A DNA stretch of 14,245 nucleotides from Lachnospiraceae bacterium UBA7027 (GTDB lineage: Bacteria; Bacillota; Clostridia; Lachnospirales; Lachnospiraceae): NCBI GenBank assembly GCA_002494135.1, contig DLBG01000011.1, positions 1 through 14,245 of the forward strand, read 5' to 3'. The translations under genes were made by a program, and so were the position numbers. Under the pieces are notes generated by a model. It was not told the origin of the DNA, made no database searches, and was given only the letters and a program-made list of their open reading frames with translations. Positions 1 to 6,672 of this stretch are shown here, one piece after another. The stretch's first letter is position 1. Each line of letters begins with the position of its first letter.

Positions 1-926
1 CAGTGCAGCTCGCCTCTTGCAAGCATGGGTTTTAACATATTGCCGGCATCGAGGCTTCCTTCCGAAGCTCCGGCTCCGACAATGGTATGAAGTTCATCGA
101 TAAAAAGCAGGATCTCTCCCTCGGACTTACGCACTTCATCGAGAACGGCTTTCAGTCTTTCCTCGAATTCACCGCGGTATTTGGCTCCCGCTACCAGTGC
201 ACCCATATCCAGGGCAAAAATCTTCTTATCCTTCAGTCCCTGTGGAACATCTCCCTGCACGATACGCTGGGCAAGTCCCTCCACAACGGCGGTTTTACCG
301 ACGCCGGGTTCACCGATTAAGACCGGATTGTTCTTTGTTTTTCTTGAAAGAATCCGGATTACGTTTCGGATTTCGCTGTCACGTCCGATGACGGGATCGA
401 GTTTCTGGTCTCTTGCCCGTTCCACCAGATCCTGTCCGTATTTCGTCAGTACGTCATATGTGCCTTCGGGGTTGTCTCCCGTTACTCTCTGGTTACCGCG
501 AACCGTGGAAAGCGCTTTTAAGAAACGCTCCTTAGTAATGCCGAATTCTTTTAAAATACCCTTCATATCCACGGAAGGATATTCAATCATGGCGAGTACC
601 AGGTGCTCTACGGAGATATATTCGTCGCCCATCTGCTTCGCCGTCTTCTCGGCTGCCTGAAGGGCCTTCCTTAAATTCTCACCCACATAACATTCCGCTC
701 CGGAAACCTTGGGTTTTGCCTCGATTACGGAAAGAACACGGTTGATAAAATACTCCTTGTTGATTTCCATTCGTTCCACGAGTTTCAGGATCAGACTGTC
801 ATCCTGTGTCAGCAATGCATAAAGAAGATGTTCTTCACTAATCTCCTGATTACCGTACTCCTCAGCCAGTGACTGACAGGACTGAATTGCCTGTATTGAT
901 TTCTGTGTCAGTTTCGAACCATCCAT
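1..926 (-). CDS. clpB: ATP-dependent disaggregase ClpB, 5' part (runs off the window)
   Basis: ClpB is a hexameric AAA+ chaperone that threads aggregated proteins through its pore, working with DnaK in the cytoplasm. Only the first 308 codons are inside the window; the frame is open to the edge. Residues about 8-145 form the double Clp N-terminal repeat (EEHLLYALL, then VEHLVLAMI). The first AAA module follows, with Walker A GEPGVGKT at 205-212, pore-loop KYRGEF at 249-254 and Walker B ILLFIDE at 272-278. The stretch SLDAGNMLKPMLARGELH matches ClpB better than ClpC. The second AAA module and middle domain, which would settle ClpB against other Clp ATPases, lie outside. The ATG at 926 is preceded by AAAGGTGG at a spacing of about 7 bases. 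A GTG two codons upstream is a less likely start. The gene has its own promoter just upstream and follows the terminator of the repressor gene. Confidence 0.95.
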   Translation of the reverse strand, partial: MDGSKLTQKSIQAIQSCQSLAEEYGNQEISEEHLLYALLTQDDSLILKLVERMEINKEYFINRVLSVIEAKPKVSGAECYVGENLRKALQAAEKTAKQMGDEYISVEHLVLAMIEYPSVDMKGILKEFGITKERFLKALSTVRGNQRVTGDNPEGTYDVLTKYGQDLVERARDQKLDPVIGRDSEIRNVIRILSRKTKNNPVLIGEPGVGKTAVVEGLAQRIVQGDVPQGLKDKKIFALDMGALVAGAKYRGEFEERLKAVLDEVRKSEGEILLFIDELHTIVGAGASEGSLDAGNMLKPMLARGELH

Positions 927-963
927 ATGCACACCACCTTTCTGTTTTGTCTGTTCTATATCT

Positions 964-991
964 AATATAACAGTTTATGTTTTCATGTCAA
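964..991 (-). promoter_or_regulatory. Sigma-A-type promoter of clpB
   Basis: On the minus strand a perfect TTGACA -35 box (986-991) is followed by a 16-base spacer and a TATATT -10 box (964-969), about 40 bases before the clpB ATG. No CIRCE inverted repeat and no CtsR-type GGTCAAA direct repeat was seen between the terminator at 1022 and the start codon. Confidence 0.75.
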
Positions 992-1021
992 GAGCAAATT
1001 TTAAAAAATCCCGTAAAACAT

Positions 1022-1053
1022 AAAAAAGCCGGCTACGAAGAATCGTAACCGGC
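1022..1053 (-). terminator. Rho-independent terminator after the BlaI-type repressor gene
   Basis: On the minus strand an 11-bp stem (GCCGGTTACGA with TCGTAGCCGGC, one G-U pair) with a 4-base loop is followed directly by six T residues. It begins 12 bases after the repressor stop codon and separates that unit from the clpB promoter. Confidence 0.9.
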
Positions 1054-1065
1054 GACTATATTTCT

Positions 1066-1437
1066 TTACAAAAGCTTCTTTAAACGCTCTTTCTGTGTTT
1101 TGGTCAGTTTCTTTTTCTTGTTGCAGGCCTCCAGTAATGCAACCGGATCTCCGTCAAACCACTTCTTTACAAAGGACAATGCCTCTTCGGTTCTGTAATC
1201 CTTTGCCTTTACTTCCGAGTGATAATAGAAAATTCTGCCTTCCCGATAACTGCTGACATATCCTGCATCCGTCATTCTTTTAAGAAGCGTGGAAACCGTC
1301 TGTTTTGCCCAGACTTTTCCGTACTTGTCATACGCTTCATCCATAAGTTCTCTCATGGACATGTCACAATCCTCTTCCCAAAGGATTCTCATAAGAAGTG
1401 CTTCACATTCAGACATGCGTTCCAGTTCCAATGCCAT
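1066..1437 (-). CDS. BlaI/MecI-family winged-helix repressor
   Basis: This is a 123-residue predicted transcriptional repressor, the usual length for the BlaI/MecI/CopY family, which bind TACA/TGTA dyads as dimers. The winged-helix signature is clear: recognition helix region KQTVSTLLKRMTDAGYV at 45-61 and wing EGRIFYYH at 66-73. The C-terminal dimerisation part is short and Lys-rich (108-121). It lacks the CxC...CxC tail of CopY, so copper sensing is unlikely. The start at 1437 is chosen because AAGGGGG precedes it; a longer frame reading to 1551 only overlaps the upstream microprotein. It lies 26 bases after that microprotein and shares its promoter, which contains a matching operator, so autorepression is inferred. 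No BlaR1/MecR1-type M56 peptidase is adjacent, so the signal that relieves repression is unknown. Confidence 0.88.
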   Translation of the reverse strand: MALELERMSECEALLMRILWEEDCDMSMRELMDEAYDKYGKVWAKQTVSTLLKRMTDAGYVSSYREGRIFYYHSEVKAKDYRTEEALSFVKKWFDGDPVALLEACNKKKKLTKTQKERLKKLL

Positions 1438-1463
1438 ACCCTTTTCCCCCTTAATTATGCAGT

Positions 1464-1583
1464 TTAATCCTGTTCTTCCTCTCTGCTGGCTACCCATGCA
1501 GATGTGGAAACAACGGTTGTGATAGCGGCAATGACCGCTACAATGATGCAAATTCCGATAATTGCCGACAGAACAATAAACAT
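1464..1583 (-). CDS. 39-residue single-span membrane microprotein
   Basis: This short gene is 39 codons plus a TAA stop. It begins with ATG at 1583, preceded by a strong GGGAGGT ribosome binding site about 7 bases away. Residues 2-25 are almost wholly hydrophobic (starting FIVLSAIIGICIIVAV), giving one transmembrane helix. The tail ends in the charged SREEEQD. It is the first gene after the TACATTTGTA-containing promoter and lies 26 bases before the BlaI-type repressor, so it is co-transcribed and probably repressed by it. No family was recognised. It occupies the place where a sensor gene would be expected, so a role in sensing or as the regulated output is possible but is inference only. 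The coding case rests on the binding site, the promoter position and the coherent helix-plus-charged-tail composition. Confidence 0.72.
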   Translation of the reverse strand: MFIVLSAIIGICIIVAVIAAITTVVSTSAWVASREEEQD

Positions 1584-1611
1584 CTTCGTTACCTCCCGGG
1601 TCCTTTCGTTT

Positions 1612-1640
1612 ATTATACTACATTTGTAATTATTCTCCAA
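1612..1640 (-). promoter_or_regulatory. Promoter of the microprotein-repressor operon
   Basis: On the minus strand TTGGAG (1635-1640), a 17-base spacer and a perfect TATAAT (1612-1617) lie 29 bases before the microprotein ATG. The -35 box overlaps the last codons of the upstream DUF4317 gene. No terminator separates the two, so readthrough from that gene is also possible. Confidence 0.75.
1619..1628. promoter_or_regulatory. BlaI/CopY-type operator TACATTTGTA
   Basis: This 10-bp dyad fits TACA-NN-TGTA, the core recognised by BlaI/MecI/CopY repressors. It sits wholly inside the 17-base spacer between the -35 and -10 boxes of the operon that encodes a repressor of that family. Binding there would block RNA polymerase. 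That the adjacent gene product binds here is inferred from family knowledge and position. Confidence 0.7.
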
Positions 1641-2784
1641 GAATCTTTATTTCATCCGTAATACGTTTCATGATTCCGTTGATTTCCATGTCGGAATTCA
1701 TCGGAATAACGATGCATTTGCGCCCATCCAGGATACGGATTTCCACCAGGTCCGCGCTGCCGGGTTTTACCATGATTTTTAAATCGTCGGACTTCATGGT
1801 TAAGTTGCGGTTTTCCCTTAAGCTGTCCACTTTAAAGGTGGCATCCGCTCCGGCTTCCTTGTCAAAATGCTTTTCAAAATTCGGCAGGTGCTCTTCCTTC
1901 AGACCGGCATTTAACATCAGATCCTTCAGCCCCTGCTTGTCGATTACAACCGGTTCCGCCGATACCTTTTCCTCGGAAAGGTCCGTCAGACAGTCATTGA
2001 TGGAACGAACCATTTCAAAGGTGTCGTATTCGTTGTTATCGTTCAATACATCTTCCACAATCTGATGGAAGACTTCTTTCTCATCATCGATGGACGGCTC
2101 CTGTTTGCAGCCGAGCAGATTTTCAATCAGTTCCGGATGATTCTCCTTCGGATCCTTACAGTAATACAATAGCTCGTTTACATCGCAGGAACGGTTGTTA
2201 AAGGAAGGATACAGAAATCCCACGTCCGGCATTTCCACCACAAAATCACGCTCTCTTCTTGCAATCGTATTCGTATCCTCATGATAGGAAAGCGCCGGCT
2301 TGCAGAGATTGACCGGGCAGATCAGGCAGTAGATGTATTTATAGGTTTCCTCGGACTCGTCAAGTTCGAGATTGTCTTTCCCGATGACGGGAATGTCATA
2401 AATATCATGGATAATCAGAATCAGATAGTTGCCGGTGCAGACATATTTTTCGATGATGCTTTGATAAAATGCCTCCAGCATGGCCGGTTCTTTTAACTCG
2501 CTGTCGCGAAGTGCCAGTAGCGACATCATGGACTGCGGGTTCTTCTCTCCCTCTGCGCCCTCAAAAGATAAGGACTGAAGATTCTTTCCGAGAACTCCGG
2601 AAAGACCTTTTTTAATGATCTCGAGATATTTAAACTGCTCGGATTCGTCCAGATCCGAGAAATAACTGTCTATTGTGGTCTGTATCTTTTTTTCCATTCC
2701 CAGGACATAACAGCCCTGAATCCGGGTAATGGTATTGTCTTTTTTAAAACGTTTCTTTAATTCGAGTATATCTGTATTGTTCAT
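1630..2784 (-). CDS. DUF4317-family protein of unknown function
   Basis: This 384-residue cytoplasmic protein is recognised from memory as a DUF4317 member, a family common in Lachnospiraceae and other Clostridia with no assigned function. Recognisable blocks include the N-terminal LKKRFKKD...RIQGCYV (9-27), GNYLILIIHDIYDIP (118-132), DESEETYKYIYCLICPVNL (142-160) and PDVGFLYPSFNNRS (186-199). There is no signal peptide or membrane helix. Ten cysteines are present, three of them spaced C153-x2-C156-x4-C161, but no catalytic motif stands out. The C-terminal third (from about 280) is likely a separate small domain. The start is supported by GAGG about 5 bases upstream. It follows the DUF3592-like gene by 21 bases, so the two are co-transcribed. 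It is followed, without a terminator, by the microprotein promoter. Confidence 0.85.
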   Translation of the reverse strand: MNNTDILELKKRFKKDNTITRIQGCYVLGMEKKIQTTIDSYFSDLDESEQFKYLEIIKKGLSGVLGKNLQSLSFEGAEGEKNPQSMMSLLALRDSELKEPAMLEAFYQSIIEKYVCTGNYLILIIHDIYDIPVIGKDNLELDESEETYKYIYCLICPVNLCKPALSYHEDTNTIARRERDFVVEMPDVGFLYPSFNNRSCDVNELLYYCKDPKENHPELIENLLGCKQEPSIDDEKEVFHQIVEDVLNDNNEYDTFEMVRSINDCLTDLSEEKVSAEPVVIDKQGLKDLMLNAGLKEEHLPNFEKHFDKEAGADATFKVDSLRENRNLTMKSDDLKIMVKPGSADLVEIRILDGRKCIVIPMNSDMEINGIMKRITDEIKILGE

Positions 2785-2805
2785 ATTGCCTCAGCCTGCC
2801 TGATC

Positions 2806-3621
2806 TTACTTCGCAGACTCCTCTTTTTCCTCATTTTTTTCTTCTTTTTGGGTTTTCGCCGGCTCTTCTTCTAAAGATTTACTCTTCTTTTCCGACTTCT
2901 TATCTGCCTTCTTTAAGTCTTTATCGGTATCCACAACCCTGCCCTTAAACTTCTGTGCCACCTTCAGCCGGTGAAGTTCAAGCATGGCGGGAATCATGTC
3001 ATAACCGAAATAAAGTACGGCCAGAATACCGATTACGATGAAAGCCCACATCCAGTAATTATGTCTGAGAATCAGCATCAGCACACCGAATACGATGAAA
3101 AAGAATCCGCCGATGGCCGGGAACAGTCCGTTTGCGGAGCGCTCGGAGAGCTCATAGATTTTCTTTTCGTTCTCCGGTGCATTGTCGTCCGGTTTCTTTC
3201 GTTCCACAATACCGAAATTGGTAACCCCTTTGTAGTATAATCCGCAAAGGAAAAGCAAAAGGCCCAGTGCCGCCAGAAATACCGGTTCGAAATACCAGCC
3301 GGCATCCATAACTACCTTGGGATTTCTTGCATCATAGTAAAGCGTCATGAATGCACTGTCGTTTTCAAATTCTCCGTCGTAAGTAAAACTTGTGGTTACG
3401 TTCTCCGTTCCGACCGGATACATAACCGTTAAAAGCGTCTGCTTTTTGTCGCTGTCATCCTCATAGATGGAAACCTTCGTAAGAATGGTTGCCTGTACTT
3501 TCTTTGCGCTTAAATTCCGGAAATTAATCAAAACAAAGAAAACAAGCCCTGCTGCCAGGAATAAGCCTCCCAGAATCAGACAGAGCAAGCCGACTTTTTC
3601 TTTTTTATTCAGATCCTTCAT
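2806..3621 (-). CDS. DUF3592-like membrane protein with Lys/Glu-rich tail
   Basis: This is a 271-residue predicted integral membrane protein. Four hydrophobic helices are visible at about 10-33, 111-131, 166-186 and 190-208. Between the first two is a beta-rich segment (38-108) with a YP-x-G...FTYDG...YYDARNP pattern, typical of DUF3592-type proteins and probably outside the membrane. The last 40 residues (about 232-271) are a low-complexity tail of Lys, Glu and Asp, predicted disordered and cytoplasmic. Its function is unknown; the DUF3592 assignment is by pattern and tentative. It is the first gene of the leftward unit and starts with ATG at 3621, preceded by GTGGAG at a rather long spacing of 11 bases. 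A -10/-35 pair lies 47 bases upstream in the divergent region shared with typA. Confidence 0.7.
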   Translation of the reverse strand: MKDLNKKEKVGLLCLILGGLFLAAGLVFFVLINFRNLSAKKVQATILTKVSIYEDDSDKKQTLLTVMYPVGTENVTTSFTYDGEFENDSAFMTLYYDARNPKVVMDAGWYFEPVFLAALGLLLFLCGLYYKGVTNFGIVERKKPDDNAPENEKKIYELSERSANGLFPAIGGFFFIVFGVLMLILRHNYWMWAFIVIGILAVLYFGYDMIPAMLELHRLKVAQKFKGRVVDTDKDLKKADKKSEKKSKSLEEEPAKTQKEEKNEEKEESAK

Positions 3622-3667
3622 AATCGTAAAGACTCCACTTTCGATGTTTTCTCATTTCACCTATTCT

Positions 3668-3696
3668 ATTTTATTGCACATAACTTTCCATTGCAA
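3668..3696 (-). promoter_or_regulatory. Leftward promoter of the DUF3592-like/DUF4317 unit
   Basis: On the minus strand TTGCAA (3691-3696), a 17-base spacer and TAAAAT (3668-3673) precede the start at 3621. The -35 hexamer is self-complementary and is also the -35 box of the rightward typA promoter. Confidence 0.6.
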
Positions 3697-3719
3697 GCCT
3701 TAAAGTATAGTGATATACT
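3691..3719 (+). promoter_or_regulatory. Rightward promoter of typA
   Basis: TTGCAA (3691-3696), a 17-base spacer and TATACT (3714-3719) with an upstream TG (extended -10, 3711-3712) lie 58 bases before the typA ATG. The -35 hexamer is shared with the leftward promoter. Confidence 0.7.
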
Positions 3720-3777
3720 GTTACAGTTTGAGAATCGGAAAATTGCTTGTTAATAAGAAAGAACTGAGTGAAGAAAT

Positions 3778-5634
3778 ATGATTATGAAAAATGAAAAAGT
3801 CAGAAACATTGCCATTATCGCCCATGTCGATCACGGTAAAACAACCCTGGTGGATGAGCTTTTAAAGCAAAGCGGCGTATTTCGCGAGAATCAGGAAGTA
3901 ACCGAGCGTGTCATGGACTCCGGCGATATCGAAAGAGAGCGTGGTATTACCATCCTTTCGAAGAATACCGCAGTCACCTATAAAGATACGAAAATCAACA
4001 TCATCGACACCCCGGGCCATGCAGACTTCGGCGGTGAAGTGGAACGTGTGCTGAAAATGGTAAACGGTGTGGTTTTAGTTGTGGATGCGTTCGAAGGTCC
4101 CATGCCACAGACCCGCTTCGTTTTAAGCAAGGCCATGGCACTGAAGCTTCCCGTAATCTGCTGTATTAATAAAATCGACCGCCCCGAGGCAAGACCGGAT
4201 GCGGTTGTGGACGAAGTTCTCGAGCTTTTGCTCGATCTCGGTGCAGACGACGAACTCCTTGACTGCCCCTTCATTTACGCATCGGCCAAATCCGGTACGG
4301 CAGTTAAGAACCTTAATGATCCCGCGGTTGACATGCAGCCGCTCTTCGATACCATTCTGGATTACATTCCGGCCCCCGAAGGCGACCCGGACGCAGGCAC
4401 ACAGGTTTTAATCAGCACCATCGATTACAATGAATATGTCGGCCGTATCGGTGTCGGCAAGGTGGACAACGGTGTCATCAAAGTCAATCAGGACGTTGTC
4501 ATCGTAAACCATCACGAGCCCGACAAGTTAAAGAAGGTGAAAGTCAGCAAACTCTATGAGTTTGACGGTTTAAACAAAGTGGAAGTAAAAGAAGCCGGCA
4601 TCGGTTCCATCGTTGCCATCTCCGGCATTGCGGATATTCACATCGGTGATACCCTCTGCTCCGTGGACGATCCGAAGCCCATTCCTTTCCAGAAAATCTC
4701 CGAGCCTACCATCGCAATGCATTTTCTGGTAAATGACTCTCCTCTCGCAGGCAAGGAAGGCAAATATGTGACCAGCCGTCACCTGCGCGACAGACTCTTC
4801 CGCGAGTTAAACACCGACGTGTCCTTACGTGTGGAAGAAACCGACAATACCGACAGTTTCAAGGTTTCCGGACGTGGGGAACTGCATCTGTCCGTCTTAA
4901 TCGAGAACATGCGTCGTGAAGGATATGAATTTGCGGTAAGCAAGGCGGAAGTTCTTTATAAGAAAGATGAAAACGGAAAACTGTTAGAGCCCATGGAGAA
5001 GGCTTACATCGATGTTCCCGACGACTGCAGCGGAAGCGTTATCGAGAAATTAAGCCAGAGAAAAGGCGAACTTTTGAACATGGCTCCCGGAACCGACGGC
5101 TATACGAGACTGGAATTCTCTATCCCCTCCAGAGGACTGATCGGATATCGCGGAGACTTCTTAACCGACACCAAGGGAAACGGTGTTTTAAATACCTTAT
5201 TCGACGGATACGGCCCCTTCAAGGGTGAAATCACCTACCGCAAGCAGGGCTCGTTAATTGCCTTTGAAGGCGGGGAAAGCGTAACCTACGGTCTGTTCAA
5301 TGCACAGGAACGCGGAACCTTATTCATCGGCCCCGGCGAAACGGTTTATCCGGGCATGATTATCGGACAGAATCCGAAAACTGACGATATTGAGTTAAAT
5401 GTCTGCAAAACCAAGCACTTAACCAATACCCGTTCCTCTTCCGCCGATGAAGCCCTTCGTCTGGTACCGCCCAGAATTTTAAGTCTGGAGCAGGCCATTG
5501 ACTTCATTGATACGGATGAACTTTTAGAGGTTACTCCGACACATTTAAGAATGCGTAAGAAGATTCTGGACCCCACCCTTCGTAAGCGTGCACAGTTTGC
5601 AAAGAATCAGGCGGCCGCTACGGCAGAACAATAA
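3778..5634 (+). CDS. typA: Ribosome-associated GTPase TypA/BipA
   Basis: TypA (BipA) is a translational GTPase of the EF-G/LepA class that binds the 70S ribosome and aids ribosome assembly and stress or cold adaptation. The 618 residues match the usual family length. The G domain shows all five motifs: AHVDHGKT (15-22), RGITI (55-59), DTPGH (77-81), NKID (131-134) and SAKSG (169-173). A beta-barrel domain II follows (about 205-290), then EF-G-like domains III and V (FKVSGRGELHLSVL; SRGLIGYRGDF) and the TypA-specific C-terminal domain ending near 600. EF-G domain IV is absent, as is normal for this family. Two in-frame ATGs lie six bases apart (3778 and 3784) after a weak GAGTGAAG site; the first has the better spacing. 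It is monocistronic, with its own promoter and a terminator 27 bases after the stop. Confidence 0.97.
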   Translation: MIMKNEKVRNIAIIAHVDHGKTTLVDELLKQSGVFRENQEVTERVMDSGDIERERGITILSKNTAVTYKDTKINIIDTPGHADFGGEVERVLKMVNGVVLVVDAFEGPMPQTRFVLSKAMALKLPVICCINKIDRPEARPDAVVDEVLELLLDLGADDELLDCPFIYASAKSGTAVKNLNDPAVDMQPLFDTILDYIPAPEGDPDAGTQVLISTIDYNEYVGRIGVGKVDNGVIKVNQDVVIVNHHEPDKLKKVKVSKLYEFDGLNKVEVKEAGIGSIVAISGIADIHIGDTLCSVDDPKPIPFQKISEPTIAMHFLVNDSPLAGKEGKYVTSRHLRDRLFRELNTDVSLRVEETDNTDSFKVSGRGELHLSVLIENMRREGYEFAVSKAEVLYKKDENGKLLEPMEKAYIDVPDDCSGSVIEKLSQRKGELLNMAPGTDGYTRLEFSIPSRGLIGYRGDFLTDTKGNGVLNTLFDGYGPFKGEITYRKQGSLIAFEGGESVTYGLFNAQERGTLFIGPGETVYPGMIIGQNPKTDDIELNVCKTKHLTNTRSSSADEALRLVPPRILSLEQAIDFIDTDELLEVTPTHLRMRKKILDPTLRKRAQFAKNQAAATAEQ

Positions 5635-5661
5635 AATGCAAAAAACGAATTTTAAACTACA

Positions 5662-5692
5662 CCCCGAATGTCAGACAGGCATTCGGGGTTTT
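5662..5692 (+). terminator. Rho-independent terminator of typA
   Basis: A perfect 9-bp stem (CCCCGAATG with CATTCGGGG) with a 9-base loop is followed by TTTT. It begins 27 bases after the typA stop codon and ends about 30 bases before the promoter of the ribU unit. Confidence 0.85.
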
Positions 5693-5722
5693 AAATTGTT
5701 TAAAAGTTTCTCACATCTCCCA

Positions 5723-5751
5723 TTGACAATCATGCAAAAGATGTATATGAT
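5723..5751 (+). promoter_or_regulatory. Promoter of the FMN riboswitch-ribU transcript
   Basis: A perfect TTGACA (5723-5728), 17-base spacer and TATGAT (5746-5751) place transcription start near 5758, about 10 bases before the riboswitch aptamer. Confidence 0.85.
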
Positions 5752-5767
5752 AATCCACGATGTAATA

Positions 5768-5878
5768 ATCTTCGGGGTTGGGTGTAATTCCCTACCCGGC
5801 GGTAAAGTCCGCGAACCGCTTCGGCGGCCGATTCGGTGTGATTCCGAAACCGACAGTAAAGTCTGGATGAGAGAAGAT
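5768..5878 (+). ncRNA. FMN riboswitch (RFN element) aptamer
   Basis: The RFN consensus is clear. The closing helix P1 is ATCTTC (5768-5773) with GAAGAT (5873-5878). Conserved internal blocks include GGGTGTAATTCCC, GGCGGTAAAGTCCGCGA, GATTCGGTG, ATTCCGAAACCGACAGTAAA and GTCTGGATGAGAGAAG. Such aptamers bind flavin mononucleotide and switch off riboflavin synthesis or uptake genes. A terminator follows 27 bases later and ribU comes directly after, so control by transcription attenuation is expected: with FMN bound the terminator forms. A possible competing pairing is CGGGG (5773-5777) in the 5' strand of the aptamer with CCCCG (5904-5908) at the base of the terminator; this pairing is inference. 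Confidence 0.97.
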
Positions 5879-5905
5879 ACGCATATTGCTGATTTTCCCA
5901 TGCCC

Positions 5906-5933
5906 CCGCAGATTGTTTCTGCGGATTTTTTTA
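5906..5933 (+). terminator. Riboswitch-controlled terminator before ribU
   Basis: A 7-bp stem (CCGCAGA with TCTGCGG) with a 5-base loop is followed by A and a run of seven T residues. It lies between the FMN aptamer and the ribU ribosome binding site, as expected for the attenuator arm of the switch. Confidence 0.9.
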
Positions 5934-5964
5934 TTTCAAATTTTATGAGAAAGGGAGCATCAAA

Positions 5965-6630
5965 ATGAAACTTACCGTACGTAAAATGGCCATCACCGCC
6001 GTCCTCGCCGCACTGGCGTATGTCGTAATGTTCTTTATACGCATACCGATCATTCCTGCGGCACCGTTCCTTGAGTATGATCCGAAAGACGTTCTTTTGG
6101 TAATTACCGGCTTTTTAATCGGACCCGTCCAGGGTGCCGTTTCCGTTGTGCTTGTCTGCCTGCTTGAAATGGTAACCGTCAGCAAATCCGGTCCCGTCGG
6201 CCTTTTGATGAATGTCATCGCAAGTCTTTTCTTTGTACTTCCGGCGTCACTGATTTATTACAAAAAGAAGAATCTGGTTACTGCGGTTCTCGGTCTTCTT
6301 GCCGGTGTATTCTCCATGACCGGTATCATGCTTTTATGGAATTATCTGGTAACTCCCGGTTATATGGGCGTTCCGAGAGAAGTCGTGACAGGAATGCTTC
6401 CCACCGTATTTCTGCCCTTTAACTTAATTAAGGCCGGCATCAATATGGCGCTGACCTTAATCGTTTACAAACCCATTTCCAAACTTCTGCATATATCCGG
6501 TGCATTAAAAGAAGATAAACCCGCCGAAAGCGCCGCAGAGGAGAAAAAAGCAAAATTCACTCCCCTGCCCATTATCCTGGGTGTTATTCTCTTAGCCGGC
6601 TGTATCTGTGCACTCTTCCTCATGAAGTAA
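5965..6630 (+). CDS. ribU: RibU, riboflavin-specific S component of an ECF transporter
   Basis: RibU is the membrane subunit that binds riboflavin and joins the shared EcfA-EcfA'-EcfT energising module for ATP-driven import. The 221 residues contain six predicted helices in the first 175 residues. Features include a small-residue AxxxA pattern (A12, A16) in helix 1, where S components contact EcfT, and the segment PFLEYDPKDVLLVITGFLIGP (34-54) typical of RibU. Start choice is firm: AAAGGGAG lies 7 bases before ATG 5965. The upstream FMN riboswitch confirms the substrate class. The oddity is a C-terminal extension: a charged linker (about 182-198) and a seventh hydrophobic helix (201-219), making it longer than RibU proteins of about 190-206 residues. 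No EcfA or EcfT gene is in the window, as is usual for the shared-module type. Confidence 0.94.
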   Translation: MKLTVRKMAITAVLAALAYVVMFFIRIPIIPAAPFLEYDPKDVLLVITGFLIGPVQGAVSVVLVCLLEMVTVSKSGPVGLLMNVIASLFFVLPASLIYYKKKNLVTAVLGLLAGVFSMTGIMLLWNYLVTPGYMGVPREVVTGMLPTVFLPFNLIKAGINMALTLIVYKPISKLLHISGALKEDKPAESAAEEKKAKFTPLPIILGVILLAGCICALFLMK

Positions 6631-6631
6631 T

Positions 6632-6646
6632 AACGCACCGTGCGTT
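6632..6646. terminator. Weak hairpin between convergent ribU and the aminopeptidase gene
   Basis: AACGCA, a 3-base loop and TGCGTT form a 6-bp stem readable on both strands in the 42-base gap between the two convergent stop codons. Neither side has a proper T-run, so it is at best a poor bidirectional terminator. No better terminator was found for either transcript. Confidence 0.25.
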
Positions 6647-6672
6647 TCACGATAATTTGCTCCGGTCGTTTT

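Noticed and set aside
181..660. Plus-strand 159-codon open frame
   Set aside because: It is antisense to clpB, whose reading is supported by Walker and pore-loop motifs. It has no binding site and no recognisable protein.
1438..1551. N-terminal extension of the BlaI-type repressor
   Set aside because: The added 38 residues (MHHCSGH...) have no family likeness and overlap the better-supported microprotein. A strong binding site precedes the internal ATG at 1437.
5588..5968. Plus-strand open frame spanning the end of typA and the riboswitch
   Set aside because: It covers a terminator, a promoter and the FMN aptamer, which are non-coding. The peptide is not protein-like.
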